From Anopheles merus (Eukaryota > Arthropoda > Insecta > Diptera > Culicidae), in NCBI RefSeq assembly GCF_017562075.2, contig NC_054083.1, forward strand, positions 52,900,442 to 52,964,441: a stretch of DNA of 64,000 nt, read 5' to 3'. Shown here one piece after another: positions 32,601 through 46,194 of this stretch. The translations under genes and the position numbers were made by a program. Position 1 is the first letter of the stretch. Each line of letters begins with the position of its first letter. The notes under the pieces are model-generated. The model was not told where the DNA came from, made no database searches, and saw only the letters and a list, made by a program, of their open reading frames with translations.

Positions 32601-35600
32601 CGCCACGACGACATTCGTCATAGTAGGCCATAACATTAGCTCTGCAAGGCATGAGTGTTGTACATCTCTCCAGAATACTTCAAAACCTTTGCCAATGTAC
32701 CTCTTGTCCATTTTTCTCTTCAATTAGTTAGAATCCGTTACGGAAGTGTTCCACAGTCCAGGGCAATCGTTCTCAATGACTAATTCCCTGCTGTAACCTC
32801 GCGATTAGAAGAGCTCGACCCCTGCAGGCCACGCACGATGTTTGTACTTCATTACTCACGACTTTTAATGCCGCCAATGAATCAATGCTAGAACGGCTAA
32901 AATTAGTCGGAACATGCCGAATGAAAATGACCTCCAGCACCACCACCACCGAGGGGGGAACCGCGACCCGAACAATCGATCAAAAAGACGTTTCCTTTTT
33001 TGCGGTTTCCTCCTCCATCATTGGCGGTCCGCGTCGTCGTACGTGGAGTGGTTTCGGCGGTGCTGTGCTGCTTCCTTTCGCTTTTATTATTGTGTAATCA
33101 ATACGCAACTTTTCGGCATTGCTCTACGGTGGTGTGGTGAACCCGCAACTAACGGGCTAAAAAGCCGCACGTAGGGGAAGAGCGGTGAGCTTAGAGAGCG
33201 ACGACAACCGCCTTAATTGATATCTTTTTTAATAAAACATTTAATTGGACGCTTTTTTAGAGTGGATTTGCCGTGAGCTGGTGGTAAGTGGCCAATAAGG
33301 TGTGTGTTTTATATTGCCATTTTAGCCCGAGCGACAGCAAAAACGTCCGAGATACGGAGGAGTATATGTGAGTAATGTTTAATTTTTGATAAGCGCAAAC
33401 GCACTTCGACAGCCCCTTTCATGGCAGTTTGCTGCTTTTTTCTTCTTCCTCCTCCTTCTTGCGGTCTCCAATCCCGATCCAATTTTGAACAGGGGAAGAC
33501 TTCACCGCGGAGTATAACTTTCGCCCAATTTCCTCCCATCAATCATGTATGTATGTGTGTGTGTGTGGGTTTGGTGGTCAGAGCCACCGGCTTCTTCCCC
33601 GGGGAAACATTAAGACTCCCCACACCAACTATGGACAATGCTCGGGAAGTATTCCTTCAGCCCCCATCCGGACATATCTCTCTTTCTGGTAGGTCCGTTG
33701 GAGTTGGACGGATTAAATAATCACTTTCACAATTGAAGCGAGGCTTTTTCTTTCCTTTTTTGTTGCAAAAAATGGAAAACTGCATCCACAGCAGCAAGAG
33801 CTTTTGGTCCACAGCTACAAATCAAAGCAAGCCATTCGGGTAAGCGCGAAGGAGAGAAACAGCGAAACAGAGGGAGAGAGAAGAGAGCTGGAAACAGTTT
33901 TGCTGTCCAGTTTGCGGCATATGAGTCATGTTTTGGATGTTTGAAAGTTATTCTAGTGCCGCTGTTGCTGGTGTTGCTGTTGTTGTTAATGCTGCGTTAA
34001 ATGCTGCGACTCCCTCCCCCCCAGGCCAGACACACAGTTATTCTTCTGGTGCAGTTATTCTTTATGCTTCCAACAACACACACACACACAACCACACAAG
34101 ACGATATCTGGTCATACACAGTCACACACCACCTCCACACGCTCCTGTGCTCGCTTCATTTTCAACACTTCTTTCTTGTCCTGTTTCTTCACCCACAAAC
34201 GCACACACGCACAGACACAAACACACACACACTTCGTCCTGCTCTGAAAACTGTGCAATCGTGTCGAGGTGCAGTTGTGTGTCTTGCCTTTTTTCTCTTC
34301 ACTATTCTTTCGTTTTTTTTTATCCAATCTGTAACCAACCCCCAGAAAGGGTGTTGGCTTTGGGGAAGAAGAATTACTTCCAAAACTTCGACCACCAGAG
34401 CGCCCTGTTTCCTTGCTTCCTTGTTTCCTTCTCCACACACACACGCACACCTACACACCCTCATTCGCAGTACCGGTTTTGCACAAGGATTTGCACTACT
34501 TTTGCATACTTTAGCTTTAGGGCTTTGCTTAATCCGTAATCACGCAAAATGTCGTCGCCGAAAGATACAAAAAAAACTGCACTGTTACTTCACTGTTCTT
34601 CACTCCAAAGTGTCCTGGTAGCTCTCCAGCAGGCGTTGCTTTTGACAGGCTGCTGCTGCTGCTTTTCGATGTCACTGACACAAGCGCACACGGAAACGCA
34701 CCATAGCCAAGGGCTGGAAAAGGATACGCACGCACACATGCACACACACACACACACTCACACCGAGTTGCTCGGCTTCTTTTTGTTGTCCCCTTTTCAC
34801 TGCTCTTCTTCACCTCTCCACACTGCACACAGCAGAAGGGTAAATCCTATTTTGGCATACACCTAACACCCGCTCTCCTGCCTCCTTCTCTCTGTTCTCC
34901 GCCAGACCCAACAACGGGTGGACGATAAATCTTGCCTGGACAAGTTTTCGGGGCTCTCGAGAATGTGTGTGTTTGCACGGCGCTCTGTGTGTGGTGTGCC
35001 GTTTCTTCTTCCACACCGAAACGACGACGACGACGACAACTCTCCCTTCTGTTGCAACAAGCACGTCCCGCTAACCTTTCCCGTCCACCAGAACGCACAG
35101 CACGAGCTGGAAGTGACTGCTGCCAGTGGAAATTATCACACACACTGCACGGGAGATTGCACTTGGGCTTTATGCACAACGAAAAAACCCGCACACCGAA
35201 AGTTCACACGCCTACCTACTGAAGGGAGTCGTTTTCTCTTCCTGCCGGACCGAAACGCAGCGCCACTGTAAATATGCTGTTGAATTGCCGCGATATCACA
35301 AACGACTTGTGACGCTTGCTGGATTAACCCTTCGCGGACCGGCGGGAACGTTAGCTACTGGAGACGTCAATACGATTTGCTTGAACAAAGGCGATTTGTA
35401 TGGCAATTGAAGCTACTTCGCAAAGATTTGTCTGGTGTATTTTAACTTTTAGAAACCAGGACGTGCATTATTAACAAATAAAGACGTTAAATAATCACAA
35501 AAACATGTTTAAAAAGAGTAAATCTATAAATCAGCCATTCACACACACACAAACGCTGCTACAGCGATTTGCTTGAAAACGTCTCACATCGATACATTTG

Positions 35601-36365
35601 CTTGCAGCACATCACGAAGCGTTTTGAGCGTGCGTATAACAGATTCAAACTGTCCTACGCGCTCAAGTGCATTTTGAAAGAGACGGTTGATTTCAGATTT
35701 GGAAACTGAAAGTTACATTTCATTGCATTGTTATCGCAAAATCATTGGCAATCGTATTTCTATTTCGAATTAACTCTTTAAAAACCATGACACCATTTGA
35801 CCAGATAATGTCTTGCCACGGTATCGTTTCACATCTCACATTAATGATGCCATTCCGGCTCGCCGTACATCATTGCAGTAGTTGTATTCAACAGTTCCAT
35901 AATCGAGCGCATAAAAATGCAACAACCAGACCCACTGGTTACAGCTTATCTTATCCAAACTTTCCCTTCATAAAATAAAAATTCATCTAACACGAATCAG
36001 AAGCGTGTGGCCAAGCGCGGGGGAAAGTAATGATTTCAGCTGCTCTGCCACGCTCTGTTAGCATTGTCGTCCACACTGCCTGTGGTCGAATTAGTCGAAT
36101 TTGCTAGGCGTTACATTAATTACAAACATTTGCTTGGCTCTTTTGCACCGACACCCGCGCTCTCTTATGTCAGCTAGGGAGAGGAAGAAACGATTAAAAA
36201 TGTAACTGTTCGGCTTCGGCTAACCGAATTGATTTTCGAACTAAAGCCATATTCCATCTCGCGCCGAGATCATTTCTACGCACCATTGCAGCGCGCAATT
36301 TCGCCTTCCGCGGTGGCGTGTATCAAATTCAAACTGACGTAACGCGCCACGTTGAAAGACCGGAG

Positions 36366-36396
<31 letters not shown>

Positions 36397-38936
36397 CCAG
36401 CAGACCGCTTGCCCAACAACGAATTCGAATTGCTTCGCTCACTTACGCTTTTTCCTTTCGCGGTTACGGCGGCATTTAATGATTTTTGCAGCCACATCCG
36501 ACATCCTCCTCCTATCGTGGGGTGGATGATGCTTTTTGCCCTCCAATTCAGTATTTACAACAAACAAAACAAAGTAAAAAGAGAACCCGTGAAAGTGATT
36601 CAATATCGGATAAATCCACATCGGCGGTTAGTGATGGAGATAGGATCTTTAGAAGAGAAAACATTTGGGGAAGCGTTCGATCGATCGATCGATCGACGGT
36701 AGCCGCCCGAAGGTTGCACACTTTGGTCAAACAGGGCAACCGTTTAGGGCCAATCAGGCCAAGTGGCTACTTGCGTTCGGGCAGTTAGTAGTACGAGTAA
36801 CTGTTTCACACTGCGGCTTGACCTACCGAATTTACTCATGATTCTTATAAAGGGAAACGAATCGAAAAGGGGGCCACCACCATGTGGCATAATTCCATAA
36901 ATACCAGCTCTTCCAGCATTTCTTATGGACGCGCGCGACTAAACCACACAACATTTGCATATTCTACTCGAAGGCACGTATTGGCCTGGGCGTATGATTC
37001 TATGGAAGCGTACAAAAAGGGTGGCTAAACATACTTCTTCGCCTCCATTTGTGCTGACCGAATCGAAATCGAATTCTTCGGCGTAAAGCAAGCGCCCGCG
37101 CGCAAGTCATAGTCAATGTGTCATGCGTGGTGTTTCCATTGCGCTTCACCAAAATCACAACCCCAAAACCCTTAACGAGCTATCATCAAACGGTGACAAC
37201 GACCCGAAACACCGCTTCCTGTCTGTCCGGTGTGTGGAATTGTTATTAATGACCCCGATCGATGCCGGTGGGTGGCGGTGGCACAAATTAATCGAACACT
37301 TAACAGCCAGTTGTGTGGTTCGATCGCACCGACCGATCAGGGGTCATCGGAGCGATCAAGCGCGCACAAATTGTCTGCACAATTGTTTTTTTTTCTACCG
37401 CATCCATAATGTGGAAAAGTGTACACAACATTATGTGTGCAATGTGCAAAGACGACGACATTAGGAAATCATCATTCACGGCGCATTCCACAGCCCGCAG
37501 CAAGTGAAAGGACATGTGCGCGTACGGTCGCGCGCGCGCGCACACACACGCGTTCGCCGGCTGGCGCATCCAAGATTGTTTGAGGCTGTGCGTATAAATA
37601 TTTAAGCCCCCAATTAAAAGGATACGTGACACCGATAGACGATCGGTTGTTATTTGTTTCAGTGGTTTGGATTTGAGCCTTTTTTTCCAAACATATGCAA
37701 CGCGTGTGGCGTCGTTTCATTGATTTCGGTTTGGCTTCGATATGGTGCAGTGATTTCTGGACGACGACGGGGGCCTTCGATACCCAAAACAAATGCCCAG
37801 CGAATGCAGCAGGCACGCTTGCCGGTGTTACGGTAACGGTGTTTATTTGTCTTACAGCACCCAAGACACAAGCCAAATGTGCACCAAATGCCGTTTTGGG
37901 TGAATATTTCGGACGGTTGGACAACACACACGACGATCGCGATCGGGGCTGGAGGATCGATGTGTACATCAGCGCGATACGCATGTAGGGAAAGAAGAAT
38001 GCACGTCCCTGTTTTTTTTTGTTCGGACCACGGTATGGCTGCATCCATCACGGCTCACCTGGTTATGCTACTCGTGATACACGTGATGCAATCCCCCACT
38101 GCCATTCCTCTCAACTACTGCAACGTGTGCAACGACCGAACTGAACTCAACCGAAGGGATCGGGTGAAAGGGAGGATCAGTGAAAAGGAGGGATGAAGTA
38201 GGTTTAGGGAGGGCAGAAATAACACAAAAAACCCCCTCACACCGTAGGCTAGAATAGTACGTGCTCTTGCTCTTGCGCATCGAGGTGGAAATGTATGTAC
38301 ACGTGGTGGGGCCGTAGGGCCTAGTACGTAGGGCGCGCGCAATACTTACCGCTGCAGGTTGCGGCGATGCGTTGTAACGCCCCGGCCCCGGGTGAAGGTG
38401 ATGGTGAAATTGATATGTGCGCGGTGTTTTAAGATGATGATGACGACAGCACACACACACACACACGGAAGGGGGGTTCGTCAAGGTATCGCGCGAGAGT
38501 TGTTGTACCGTAGCGAAGATCCATCGTCCGCGAAGAAGGCGATATATGTGAAACAGGAGAGAATAAGAAAAGTATAACAGCACAAATTAGTTAGGGAGTA
38601 GAATGAGTGTAAAATCATTAGCTTTTTATAGCTTGGTTTGTAAACATTATGTGTTAGTTCCAATCGAATGTTTAGTAAACCGGGTGGATTATAATTTGAT
38701 TAGTTCGATCGATCGAACGATCAACTGGATCGTTTTGTTTGTTCTTGCCATAAATCAACCATTTTTACCCAAATTTGCTCATGGAGATTGAAGAGATTCT
38801 AACCTTCAACACTGAGTGATGGCAACCATATGTCAAACAATCGTTCAGATACGTTCTTATAACATTGTTCGATGTAAGCTCCCATTTAGCATCAATTAAT
38901 CTATAGATTCAAGATCTGGTAGGATGTCTCTGCTGT
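29659..38936. other. Large non-coding stretch upstream of septin coding exon 1
   Basis: No coding exon could be supported on either strand. Most of this is probably 5' intron(s) and promoter DNA of the septin gene, since its first coding exon has a splice acceptor at 29659-29660. A donor-like CAGCG/GTAAGT at about 38346-38353 (minus strand) could end a non-coding first exon. Long CA, CT and GA tracts (for example 34075-34096, 34739-34758, 36366-36388) produce spurious open frames. Confidence 0.45.
36365..36388. repeat. (CT)n microsatellite
   Basis: About 11-12 CT units in non-coding DNA. Confidence 0.85.
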
Positions 38937-39650
38937 TTACTCAGCTGATGAAGTCTGGGTCTTTAGGACGGTTGTCCCCATGGACAGAGGAAGAATCAAA
39001 TTGCATACTGGTACAGAGAACGAAATCCAAATCACTCCAAGCTCCTTTGTTTCAATACATCTCTAGATGTTCAGACATTTAAAATTCAAAAGATTACAGT
39101 TAGCTTGAACGTTGTGAAGACAATTACCAAAACCGGTAGGACATGATGTATCACCAAGAAGTTGTTCACTTTGTCCACATTTTCCAAGCACGTCCAATGG
39201 CAGTTTTAGGCACAAATCTTTAGAATCTTGACAAATATTTAGAATATGATGTCTATGATCTTCAGCAATCCAATTGACTGTAGGATCTCCCGAAGCCTTC
39301 AGCACAACCCCGGCAAGCTTTAATGACCCCCATTTGGTAATTTTGGACCACTCAGAGGATTCAACTGCTTCCAAAAACCATACCAGTTCACCTGGAAAAC
39401 AATTCAACTTGTTAGTATGACTAATTGCAAGGAATTTTCCAACGACCTGCAAGCAAATGATACCGTCCAATTGGGACGATAAATCTTCCTTTGGAACGCC
39501 CCATCTTGATAGTAGCCAGACCTCCATATGGAACAAATGTATCAGAGCATCCAAGCAACCATACCAAGGTTCAGACAACTCATCCCAAGCAACCGACACA
39601 CACATACCTCATGTAAGCAATGCTCAAACCCCCGTAAGCTCTGCACACGA
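38937..39650 (-). pseudogene. Degenerate coding fragment of an unrecognised protein
   Basis: A minus-strand frame of about 180 codons (39605 down to 39066) reads like real helical protein (WDELSEPWYGCLDALIHLF, then GELVWFLEAVESSEWSKIT). It ends in TAG at 39063-39065, and the same frame then stays open for 41 more codons with similar character (LGVIWISFSVPVCNLILPL). Upstream, another protein-like piece (VQSLRGFEHCLHE, near 39612-39650) is joined out of frame. A sequence TACTAAC with a following TTGTTTTCCAG at about 39390-39425 looks like an intron branch point and acceptor, with an in-phase donor at GGTATCA. I do not recognise the family; a helical repeat protein is only a guess. It may be a broken gene copy, or a fast-evolving gene whose exons I have not placed. 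Confidence 0.4.
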
Positions 39651-40635
39651 TCTACGGTGTTGTTCTACCAGCACGGTCGATGATTGATGGCTGTTTTTTC
39701 AAGTGTTTCTCACACGACCCGTTACTAGTGCTGTGTCTAACGTTTCTAAACAACAACAAAAAAACGGGATGGGACGGGGTGAAAGAAAACCTAAAAAAAT
39801 ACATTCAAACATCAACAACCGGCAGGCAGACCACATGTCGTTGCTTCGGCCACCTCAATCGACAGACGGCACACACCACCGCGGTGATTGAGGATTTCAT
39901 TACCGGTTCACTTTCTGGGCCGGCAGAGTAACGAGCAATTTGAAACCCCCCAAACCCCGGGGGTGGGCTTCCGGGCGGAGGGTGAGGCTTTATTGTATCG
40001 ATCGGTGCGATGATGTGTGTGGCTTAATTCAGGCTGCACACTTCCGTGGCAGCAAAGTGATCTACTAGAGAGGGGAGGAGGTTGTTTCAAGTACAGCGAA
40101 TAAAAAAGAAAAACACACACACACACACGCGAAAAGTGATTCTAGTTAGTTAGCGATCGTGTTGACGAGTTGACGAGCCTTTCAAATTGGGTACAAATCT
40201 GCACAACGCGCGCCGCATGGATAGATAATTTTTCAATTAAAAAAGACTTGTAAAAAGCCAATCTTTTCGACAAAACGAACAACCAAACGCGTAAGGTTCG
40301 CTTCTTTCACGTAAGTGTATCAAATTTCTCCCTTCCTTTTTTCTCCAGAACACAATCACGGAACCGAATTTCTTTTCCCTTTTCCTTCCATTTTCTTACA
40401 CATAAAAAAGAAAACAAATTAAACACCGAATAAAAAACCAAACCTCCTTGGACAGGGCGTGGAAAACCTTACACCTTACACCAAAAGGCTCCCAAAAACC
40501 CCCCACTTCCCCTCGCTGCTAATGTGGGTGTGAAAAGATAAAAGCCTTTCCCTTCCACGTGCACTCGATCTTCGTTCGCCTCGCACGATCCCTTGCACTT
40601 GTTATTGACCCTCCTCTCCTCGGCGGGACGAGGGC

Positions 40636-40685
<50 letters not shown>

Positions 40686-41976
40686 ACCGAAAAGCCATTC
40701 CAAAGTGAAATTCGGAAGTTGGGGTCCATGGCCCGGGAAAACTGCCGAACAAATAACGAACGACGACGACGCAACCAAGCCACCGTTGGGGGGCACCATC
40801 GAGAGAAAGCCATTTAGATTAGATCGTTTTGTTAAAAATTGCATTAAAAATTCGGACTGAGCTGGTGTAAGACCCGAAAAAATGGTGGGTGAGTGGGGGG
40901 GGGGGGGGGGAGGTAACACAGACCCATAAGCAAGTGAAACTGAGTTTCTCCAGACCTTTGGATTGCGCCGTTTCATGGCCATTCGGATGATGGGTTTGAC
41001 GAGACGCGATGCGTCGGTTTGCTTGTAAATATATAAACACAAACGATGCGGTGGTGTTGATACTTGTCGGGGAAAAGGGCGTAGGGAGGGGGATTTTTCT
41101 TGCCTTATCCATACTTTTCTCCGCATGATAAACCACACAACCACAGTGGCGAGTGCGGCAGCAGGGCAGGCAGGAAGCTTTAAATGATTAGCTTAACAAG
41201 GGGTAGAGAGAGAGAGAGAGAGAGGCAGCGAAGCACTGGGAAAGGAAGCAACGCAATTTTAACTGGAGCAGCAGCCCCCGAGCGGTTCCCCTTTTTATCT
41301 CGCTCGTGTGTGTGATTACTTGCCGGAGGTTTGACTGCCCGGGCAGGGATTGACCAACTCAACATATAAGCTAATTTACACCATCGCGCGTCATGGGTTG
41401 GTGGATTTGGTTTACCAACTCATTTGCAAGTTTTGTCCGACGCCGAACCAAAGGGGGTCCGTCCGCCCGTTCAGCTTAGCTAATAGGCGCACAATGTGTT
41501 GCATTAGTCATATCTGCATAAAGACTTTAAGCGGCTTCGTTCGGCCAGCCAGCCAGCCAGCCAGCCACAAAAATGCATAACGTCGCCGCACGATCGTTTG
41601 TTGCTGATCGATGGTGTTTTGTCCCCCCCCTGCTTTTGCTCATGTTGTTACAAATTACCCCGCCAGGCCCAGCAGACTTTGGGGCTGTCTCGTTCGAGGC
41701 TTTTTTTTTGCTGATTGAATTGCTTGTTTTACTCGTATGACGCCGTGGTTTGCCATTCCCACGACTTGCGTGCAGAAAATGCAGTTTTGTTCCCCAAATG
41801 TGCGACACAAAGAAATATGAAGATTGCACACACCAATATTTGTCACACTCAGCCGCAATACCAAGTATTGCATCGAAAGAAGGGAAAAATATAAAAAAGA
41901 GAAGTCCAAAAAAAGTGCATTCCAGTGCAGGGGGTGTGTGATGTGTTGCTGCTGCTGCTGGTGTTACTCTACTTAC
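39651..41976. other. Non-coding stretch with simple repeats
   Basis: Contains a long (GA)n tract, a 16-base G run at 40895-40910 and a CCAG tetramer array at 41543-41566. No exon supported. Confidence 0.55.
40639..40683. repeat. (GA)n microsatellite
   Basis: About 22 uninterrupted AG units; the longest simple repeat in the window. It is responsible for spurious Ser/Leu and Arg/Glu frames. Confidence 0.95.
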
Positions 41977-42046
41977 GGGATTTCATCAGGTTATTTTTAG
42001 CGGTTTCGATCTTGAGCGTGATCTTATTTTCCGCTTTGGTAGTCAT
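41977..42046 (-). CDS. Orphan first coding exon, candidate alternative septin start
   Basis: ATG at 42046 (AAG ATG A, good context) opens 23 codons (MTTKAENKITLKIETAKNNL...) ending at a consensus donor (TCCC then GTAAGT) with one base left over. The content is protein-like and charged. No minus-strand gene other than septin lies downstream, and septin exon 1 is open in a matching phase if one of the AAG/CAG acceptors just before its ATG is used. The link to septin is inference. Confidence 0.45.
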
Positions 42047-44893
42047 CTTGATGTCGCCTCGCCAAAGCACACGTCTCCAGACCGAAAGGGGGAGAGGAAA
42101 AATTCACTTTACTACACACCACTGTTGGCGTCGGTGTACGCCTTATTTGCTTTTGATTGGTTTCGCACAGCGCACAACGAATTTCCTTTCGTACTGGGCG
42201 CACTACTCGAACCGGACTGTTTTGCGGTTGCAACACTCCAACGATATCAACACAAACTTCTTTACACTGAAACTGCGAACGAATCAACTGTGAGGCACAC
42301 AAACGATATGGAGAGAGAGAGAGAGCAGAAGAGACAGATCAGCAAATTGCAGCAAAATCTAATTTAGCGTAAAATGTATTGCAATCACTTGATTTTGTTG
42401 TCTCTTCGCTTCGTGTGGGAAGGAGGAGGAGGCTCATCCCTGCGGGGCCAAGAAGCGTACATTCGCAATTGAATTAACACTTCAAACTAAGGGACACAGC
42501 ATAAAATTGAAAACAATTCCACAAGATGATCACACAAAAAACCACCACCAAACACCGGTGCTGCGCCGGCCGTAGATCGAGAACGAGGATCAAGAAGCAT
42601 AAGGAAACTTGAAAAGCCGGATGATCAACGCACTCTCGTTCTCGATCTTGGTCGCATGATCGCTTGGTGTTTGTGTGTATGTGTGTGGAGGAAGTTGTTC
42701 GCCCCAAACATGGTGACAGTGGGACTGATTTAGTGGCTCTATCTTATCGTCCCTCTATCCCATCGACCACCCTCAATGTAACGATCTTCTTAGCTGTCTC
42801 TCTCTCTCTCTCCCTCCCTCGCGATTTGTTTACGCGTCTTTTTGACATTTACAACTAGCACTAGCACATGTCGGGATTCTCGAGCCGGTTTCTACAGCAA
42901 CGCTCATTTCTTCCTTCAATCGTATCTAATCATCACACAGCAGGCGACGTTGGTATCCAACTCTTGACTAAACAAACACACTCACACAACCACAACTCTC
43001 TGTCAAGAACGTGTCATATCCGCACGCAAGTTTTACGCACACGCTTGCCAGTTAAGGATGCTGCTGCGGGATCGCATCTACCTGGAGTAACAGCGAACAA
43101 AAAGGGCGCACTTTCAAAGGTAACGACGCCCTTACGCCTCTCGCGTACGATCAAACATACACACAAAGAAAAAACAAAACTAAAAACACACACACACAAA
43201 TACAGAGAGCGAATGTGTAGAACTGCGTATTTTGCGTTGGCTTGACGTCCGACGACTCGCGATTTTGTGGCGTCCGCACCGATCCAGCGAAGAAGTTTAA
43301 CAAAGCGGTTTACGCACCGCAGGCTCGGTACCTACCGTGCGGCGCAAAACATCCGCACCAGGGGTGAGCAACTTGTCCGCGCGAGAGGTGTTTGAAATTT
43401 ATGGACGAAAATTCAATCTTACACTAAATCAACCTGATAGTCTATCATACTTTATCTAACCAGTTTATATCACCCAATTGGCTCTTTGAAAAACGACGAT
43501 TGATGGTAAAATCTCAGAGGCACTTGGTCCTTTTAAAGGTTTGCCTGTTTTGCTGTACAACTTGACCTTAAAGGTCATCCGTGTCTCAGAAATCATATTC
43601 TCTAACATACTTCTAATCTAAATATTTCGCTAAAGCTCACCACTGCTCAACGGTATCGCCCAAAATACAAAGATCATGTAGCATATTTGCTTCTGAGATT
43701 CCATTGTACCCTTTGAATTGTATTCAAATATGATCTCCGATTCAAACTCAGTTGATTTCAGAATAAAGTTGATGTAAAACGTAAGGCCAAGACCAGATTT
43801 TCTTTGCTGTCCTTAGTCTGTTGCGGAATTGGGAGTATAGGCCCTAAGGCAACACGTTTGCCATCGTTATGAGTGGAATAATGGCACTTCAAGATGTCAA
43901 TGTAACATAAAACGCAACCCATGTTCCCCTTGTGAACTAGTTTCTCTTCCCTGCATTTTTTTTTATACGGCTTCGCAACCGAACGAGAAAGGCTCTCGGC
44001 GATGGGCCGGTTCGGCGATCGTGCTCGCCTACTGCTGTTTGGTTTGTGACGTCACCGACGGAGCCGTTGTAAACGATCCGAACGAATCAAATCCTAACGG
44101 CCGGCGTGTGATGATGGTAGTAGGGAGGGAGGGAGGGAGAAACATACGCATACTGCTACGCCACGAGCCATTGCGTTAACACACAACAATCTTGATCAAA
44201 TTCACTCGCGTAACGCGTAACGCTACGAGATTTCGGTTTAAAAAACAACAGCAGACACAACGCTTGATAAAATAAAGATGAATAAATTAACCGTGCATTT
44301 GCAATTCCAACGCAAACGTCAAGACGTATTAAATGATTCAAACATATAATTCAAAAGCTGGTAGTATTTCATCTTTGCTTTCGTAGATCGTGCACACACA
44401 AACAGCACCTTTACTTATCATACATACAGCACGTCTTTTGCACTTTCCCCCCTTTTTGAATAACAGACTGACTCCGTTGGTGTTCCGTACCCGCTGTGTT
44501 GGAACGTAATTGGATACACCCCAGGGCGCTTCACTTACTCAAACTTGGAATAGGGAGGGATGGATAGAGAGAGAAATAAACCTTCTTCCCGCCAAAAAAA
44601 AAAAAAACACACACAAAATGCCCTTCATAGATGCTGCTACTGGTGGTGCTTGTGACACAATTTCCTCCCTGTGACCCCTTCAATTATCGCTGGCCAGGAA
44701 GAAACGATGACTTCCCTCTTGTATCGGTACCGTTTTTAAAAGCAACTAAATCCACCGACGACCTTCATTGGCACATTGGCATCGAGCAACTGGAGCGAAA
44801 AGAGAGGACAGTTTAAAGTAATGCCCCCGGCCGGGTGATCTCCCTTCCGAAGGGCAGAGACAGTTGCTGACTAATCACAACACCATGATCTTT

Positions 44894-44928
<35 letters not shown>

Positions 44929-45455
44929 CTCGCGGATCGGATGTCCGGGTGAGCGCACGAGGGAGTACGCGCCAGAATGTAGCCGCTCGCCCTCGCGCAC
45001 ACGCGGTACACCCCGCGGGATGATGATAAATGATGGGTTGCACCAGATAGAACCACCCCACCCCAGACAAGGCCAGGCAAGGGGGTGTTGTTGCTTGGTG
45101 TAAAATCAGGGCGCGTGTTAATATTTGCTAGATTACTGCGAGCCCTTGGTGCGCGTCGGACACTCCATAGAGCACACACCAACACCACCACCATCTTCGG
45201 GGATGATGGTTTTGGTCCGGTGAATCAGCAAATGCCGCAAATGCGGGTAAGGAATGTTGTGCTGTGCTAAGATAAATCAGGTTTCAGCAACAAAACAATC
45301 GCTTCATTTAGCGAACTTCCGAAGCGAACCCCTTGGCAATCGAGTCATCCTTGGAAAGGAATGATTTCTAAGTGCGAGTACGAAGAGCCTCCAAATCGTT
45401 TCCAAGTGGCACGTGCAACAACGGAATAACGGAATAAGTAACTTTTCCGACCTAC
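42047..45455. other. Non-coding stretch
   Basis: No exon supported on either strand. CA/GT runs include a long (GT)n at 44902-44928. Probably intron or promoter DNA of the septin gene and intergenic DNA. Confidence 0.5.
44902..44928. repeat. (GT)n microsatellite
   Basis: About 13 uninterrupted GT units. Confidence 0.9.
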
Positions 45456-45513
45456 CTGACACCACGTCAATCACCTCGGGAACAGCTCCCGTGATTTTCC
45501 CGCCGGCACTCAT
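45456..45513 (-). CDS. Second orphan first coding exon, candidate alternative septin start
   Basis: ATG at 45513 opens 19 codons (MSAGGKITGAVPEVIDVVS) ending at a good donor (TCAG then GTAGGT) with one base left over, the same phase as the exon at 41977-42046. Start context is weak. The residues look like genuine coding sequence. As with the other orphan exon, the only downstream minus-strand gene is the septin. Confidence 0.42.
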
Positions 45514-46194
45514 TAAACTACCGCAGAATAGCCCAAAAGTTCTCTGAAAAGCAACGCCCTCCCCCCAAACCTCGATTGGCGTTAAGCTCCTCCAACACTA
45601 CTAGTAGCACACACAGCCAACTGGGATTGATTTTTTGGCACGCAAAACTAATAAAAACTCATTGCTCAACTTTTGCACCAAGCAACCGGCGAGTACCGCC
45701 CCCTATAAACGTGCTCCACAAAGCCGTTTGCATGGCGTGCAGCTGTTCTGGCACTTCTTCTATCGGTGGTGCTAAAACTTATCTTCGCGCGGCACCACCA
45801 GGGCACAGGCTTGCAGTGGTGGTGCTGTTGTTGTTTATTACGCCTTTGCGTTGGAAGAGTTTTGTTTTTAGTTTTTTCCGCTAGCTGCTATTAAATGGCG
45901 CACCCGGCAACCGCCCCGCCCGGGCAAAAGGGAACGAGGGGCGTAAGAACAGAGGTGTCGGAAAAGTTGTGCGGCCTGCCAGGTGTCGAACGGTGTTCAC
46001 ATCAACCTCGTGACCTATCTAAAAGGCGGCCCCCCTTGCGTTGAGACCGTTGTACTCGATTTGGAGCTGCAACTGCAAGGATTGGAGCTTTTAGGGATCG
46101 TTCCATTCGTTAGTTGGTGAGTTTCCACCGTAGAGGAAGGTTCTCGCTATCCACACGGTACCACTACTACTACTACAACGATACTACACACAGG
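45514..46194. other. Spacer upstream of the Tctex1 gene
   Basis: 680 bases that should include the plus-strand promoter and 5' UTR of the Tctex1-type gene and perhaps a divergent minus-strand promoter for the exon at 45456-45513. No coding exon seen. Confidence 0.5.

Noticed and set aside
33928..34621. Two overlapping plus-strand frames of about 200 codons rich in His/Thr/Pro/Ser
   Set aside because: Produced by CA and CT simple repeats; low complexity, no domain, no splice logic.
37472..38051. Minus-strand frames of 190 and 130 codons
   Set aside because: Open in more than one frame on both strands, low similarity to any protein character, GC/CA-repeat end; judged chance.
38346..38440. Minus-strand block ending at a consensus donor (CAGCG/GTAAGT), possible coding exon
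   Set aside because: No acceptor AG upstream for about 100 bases and no ATG; at most a non-coding first exon, not listed as a gene.
40602..41144. 180-codon minus-strand frame with Pro and Ser/Leu runs
   Set aside because: Depends on the (GA)n tract and a homopolymer G run; no protein character outside the repeats.
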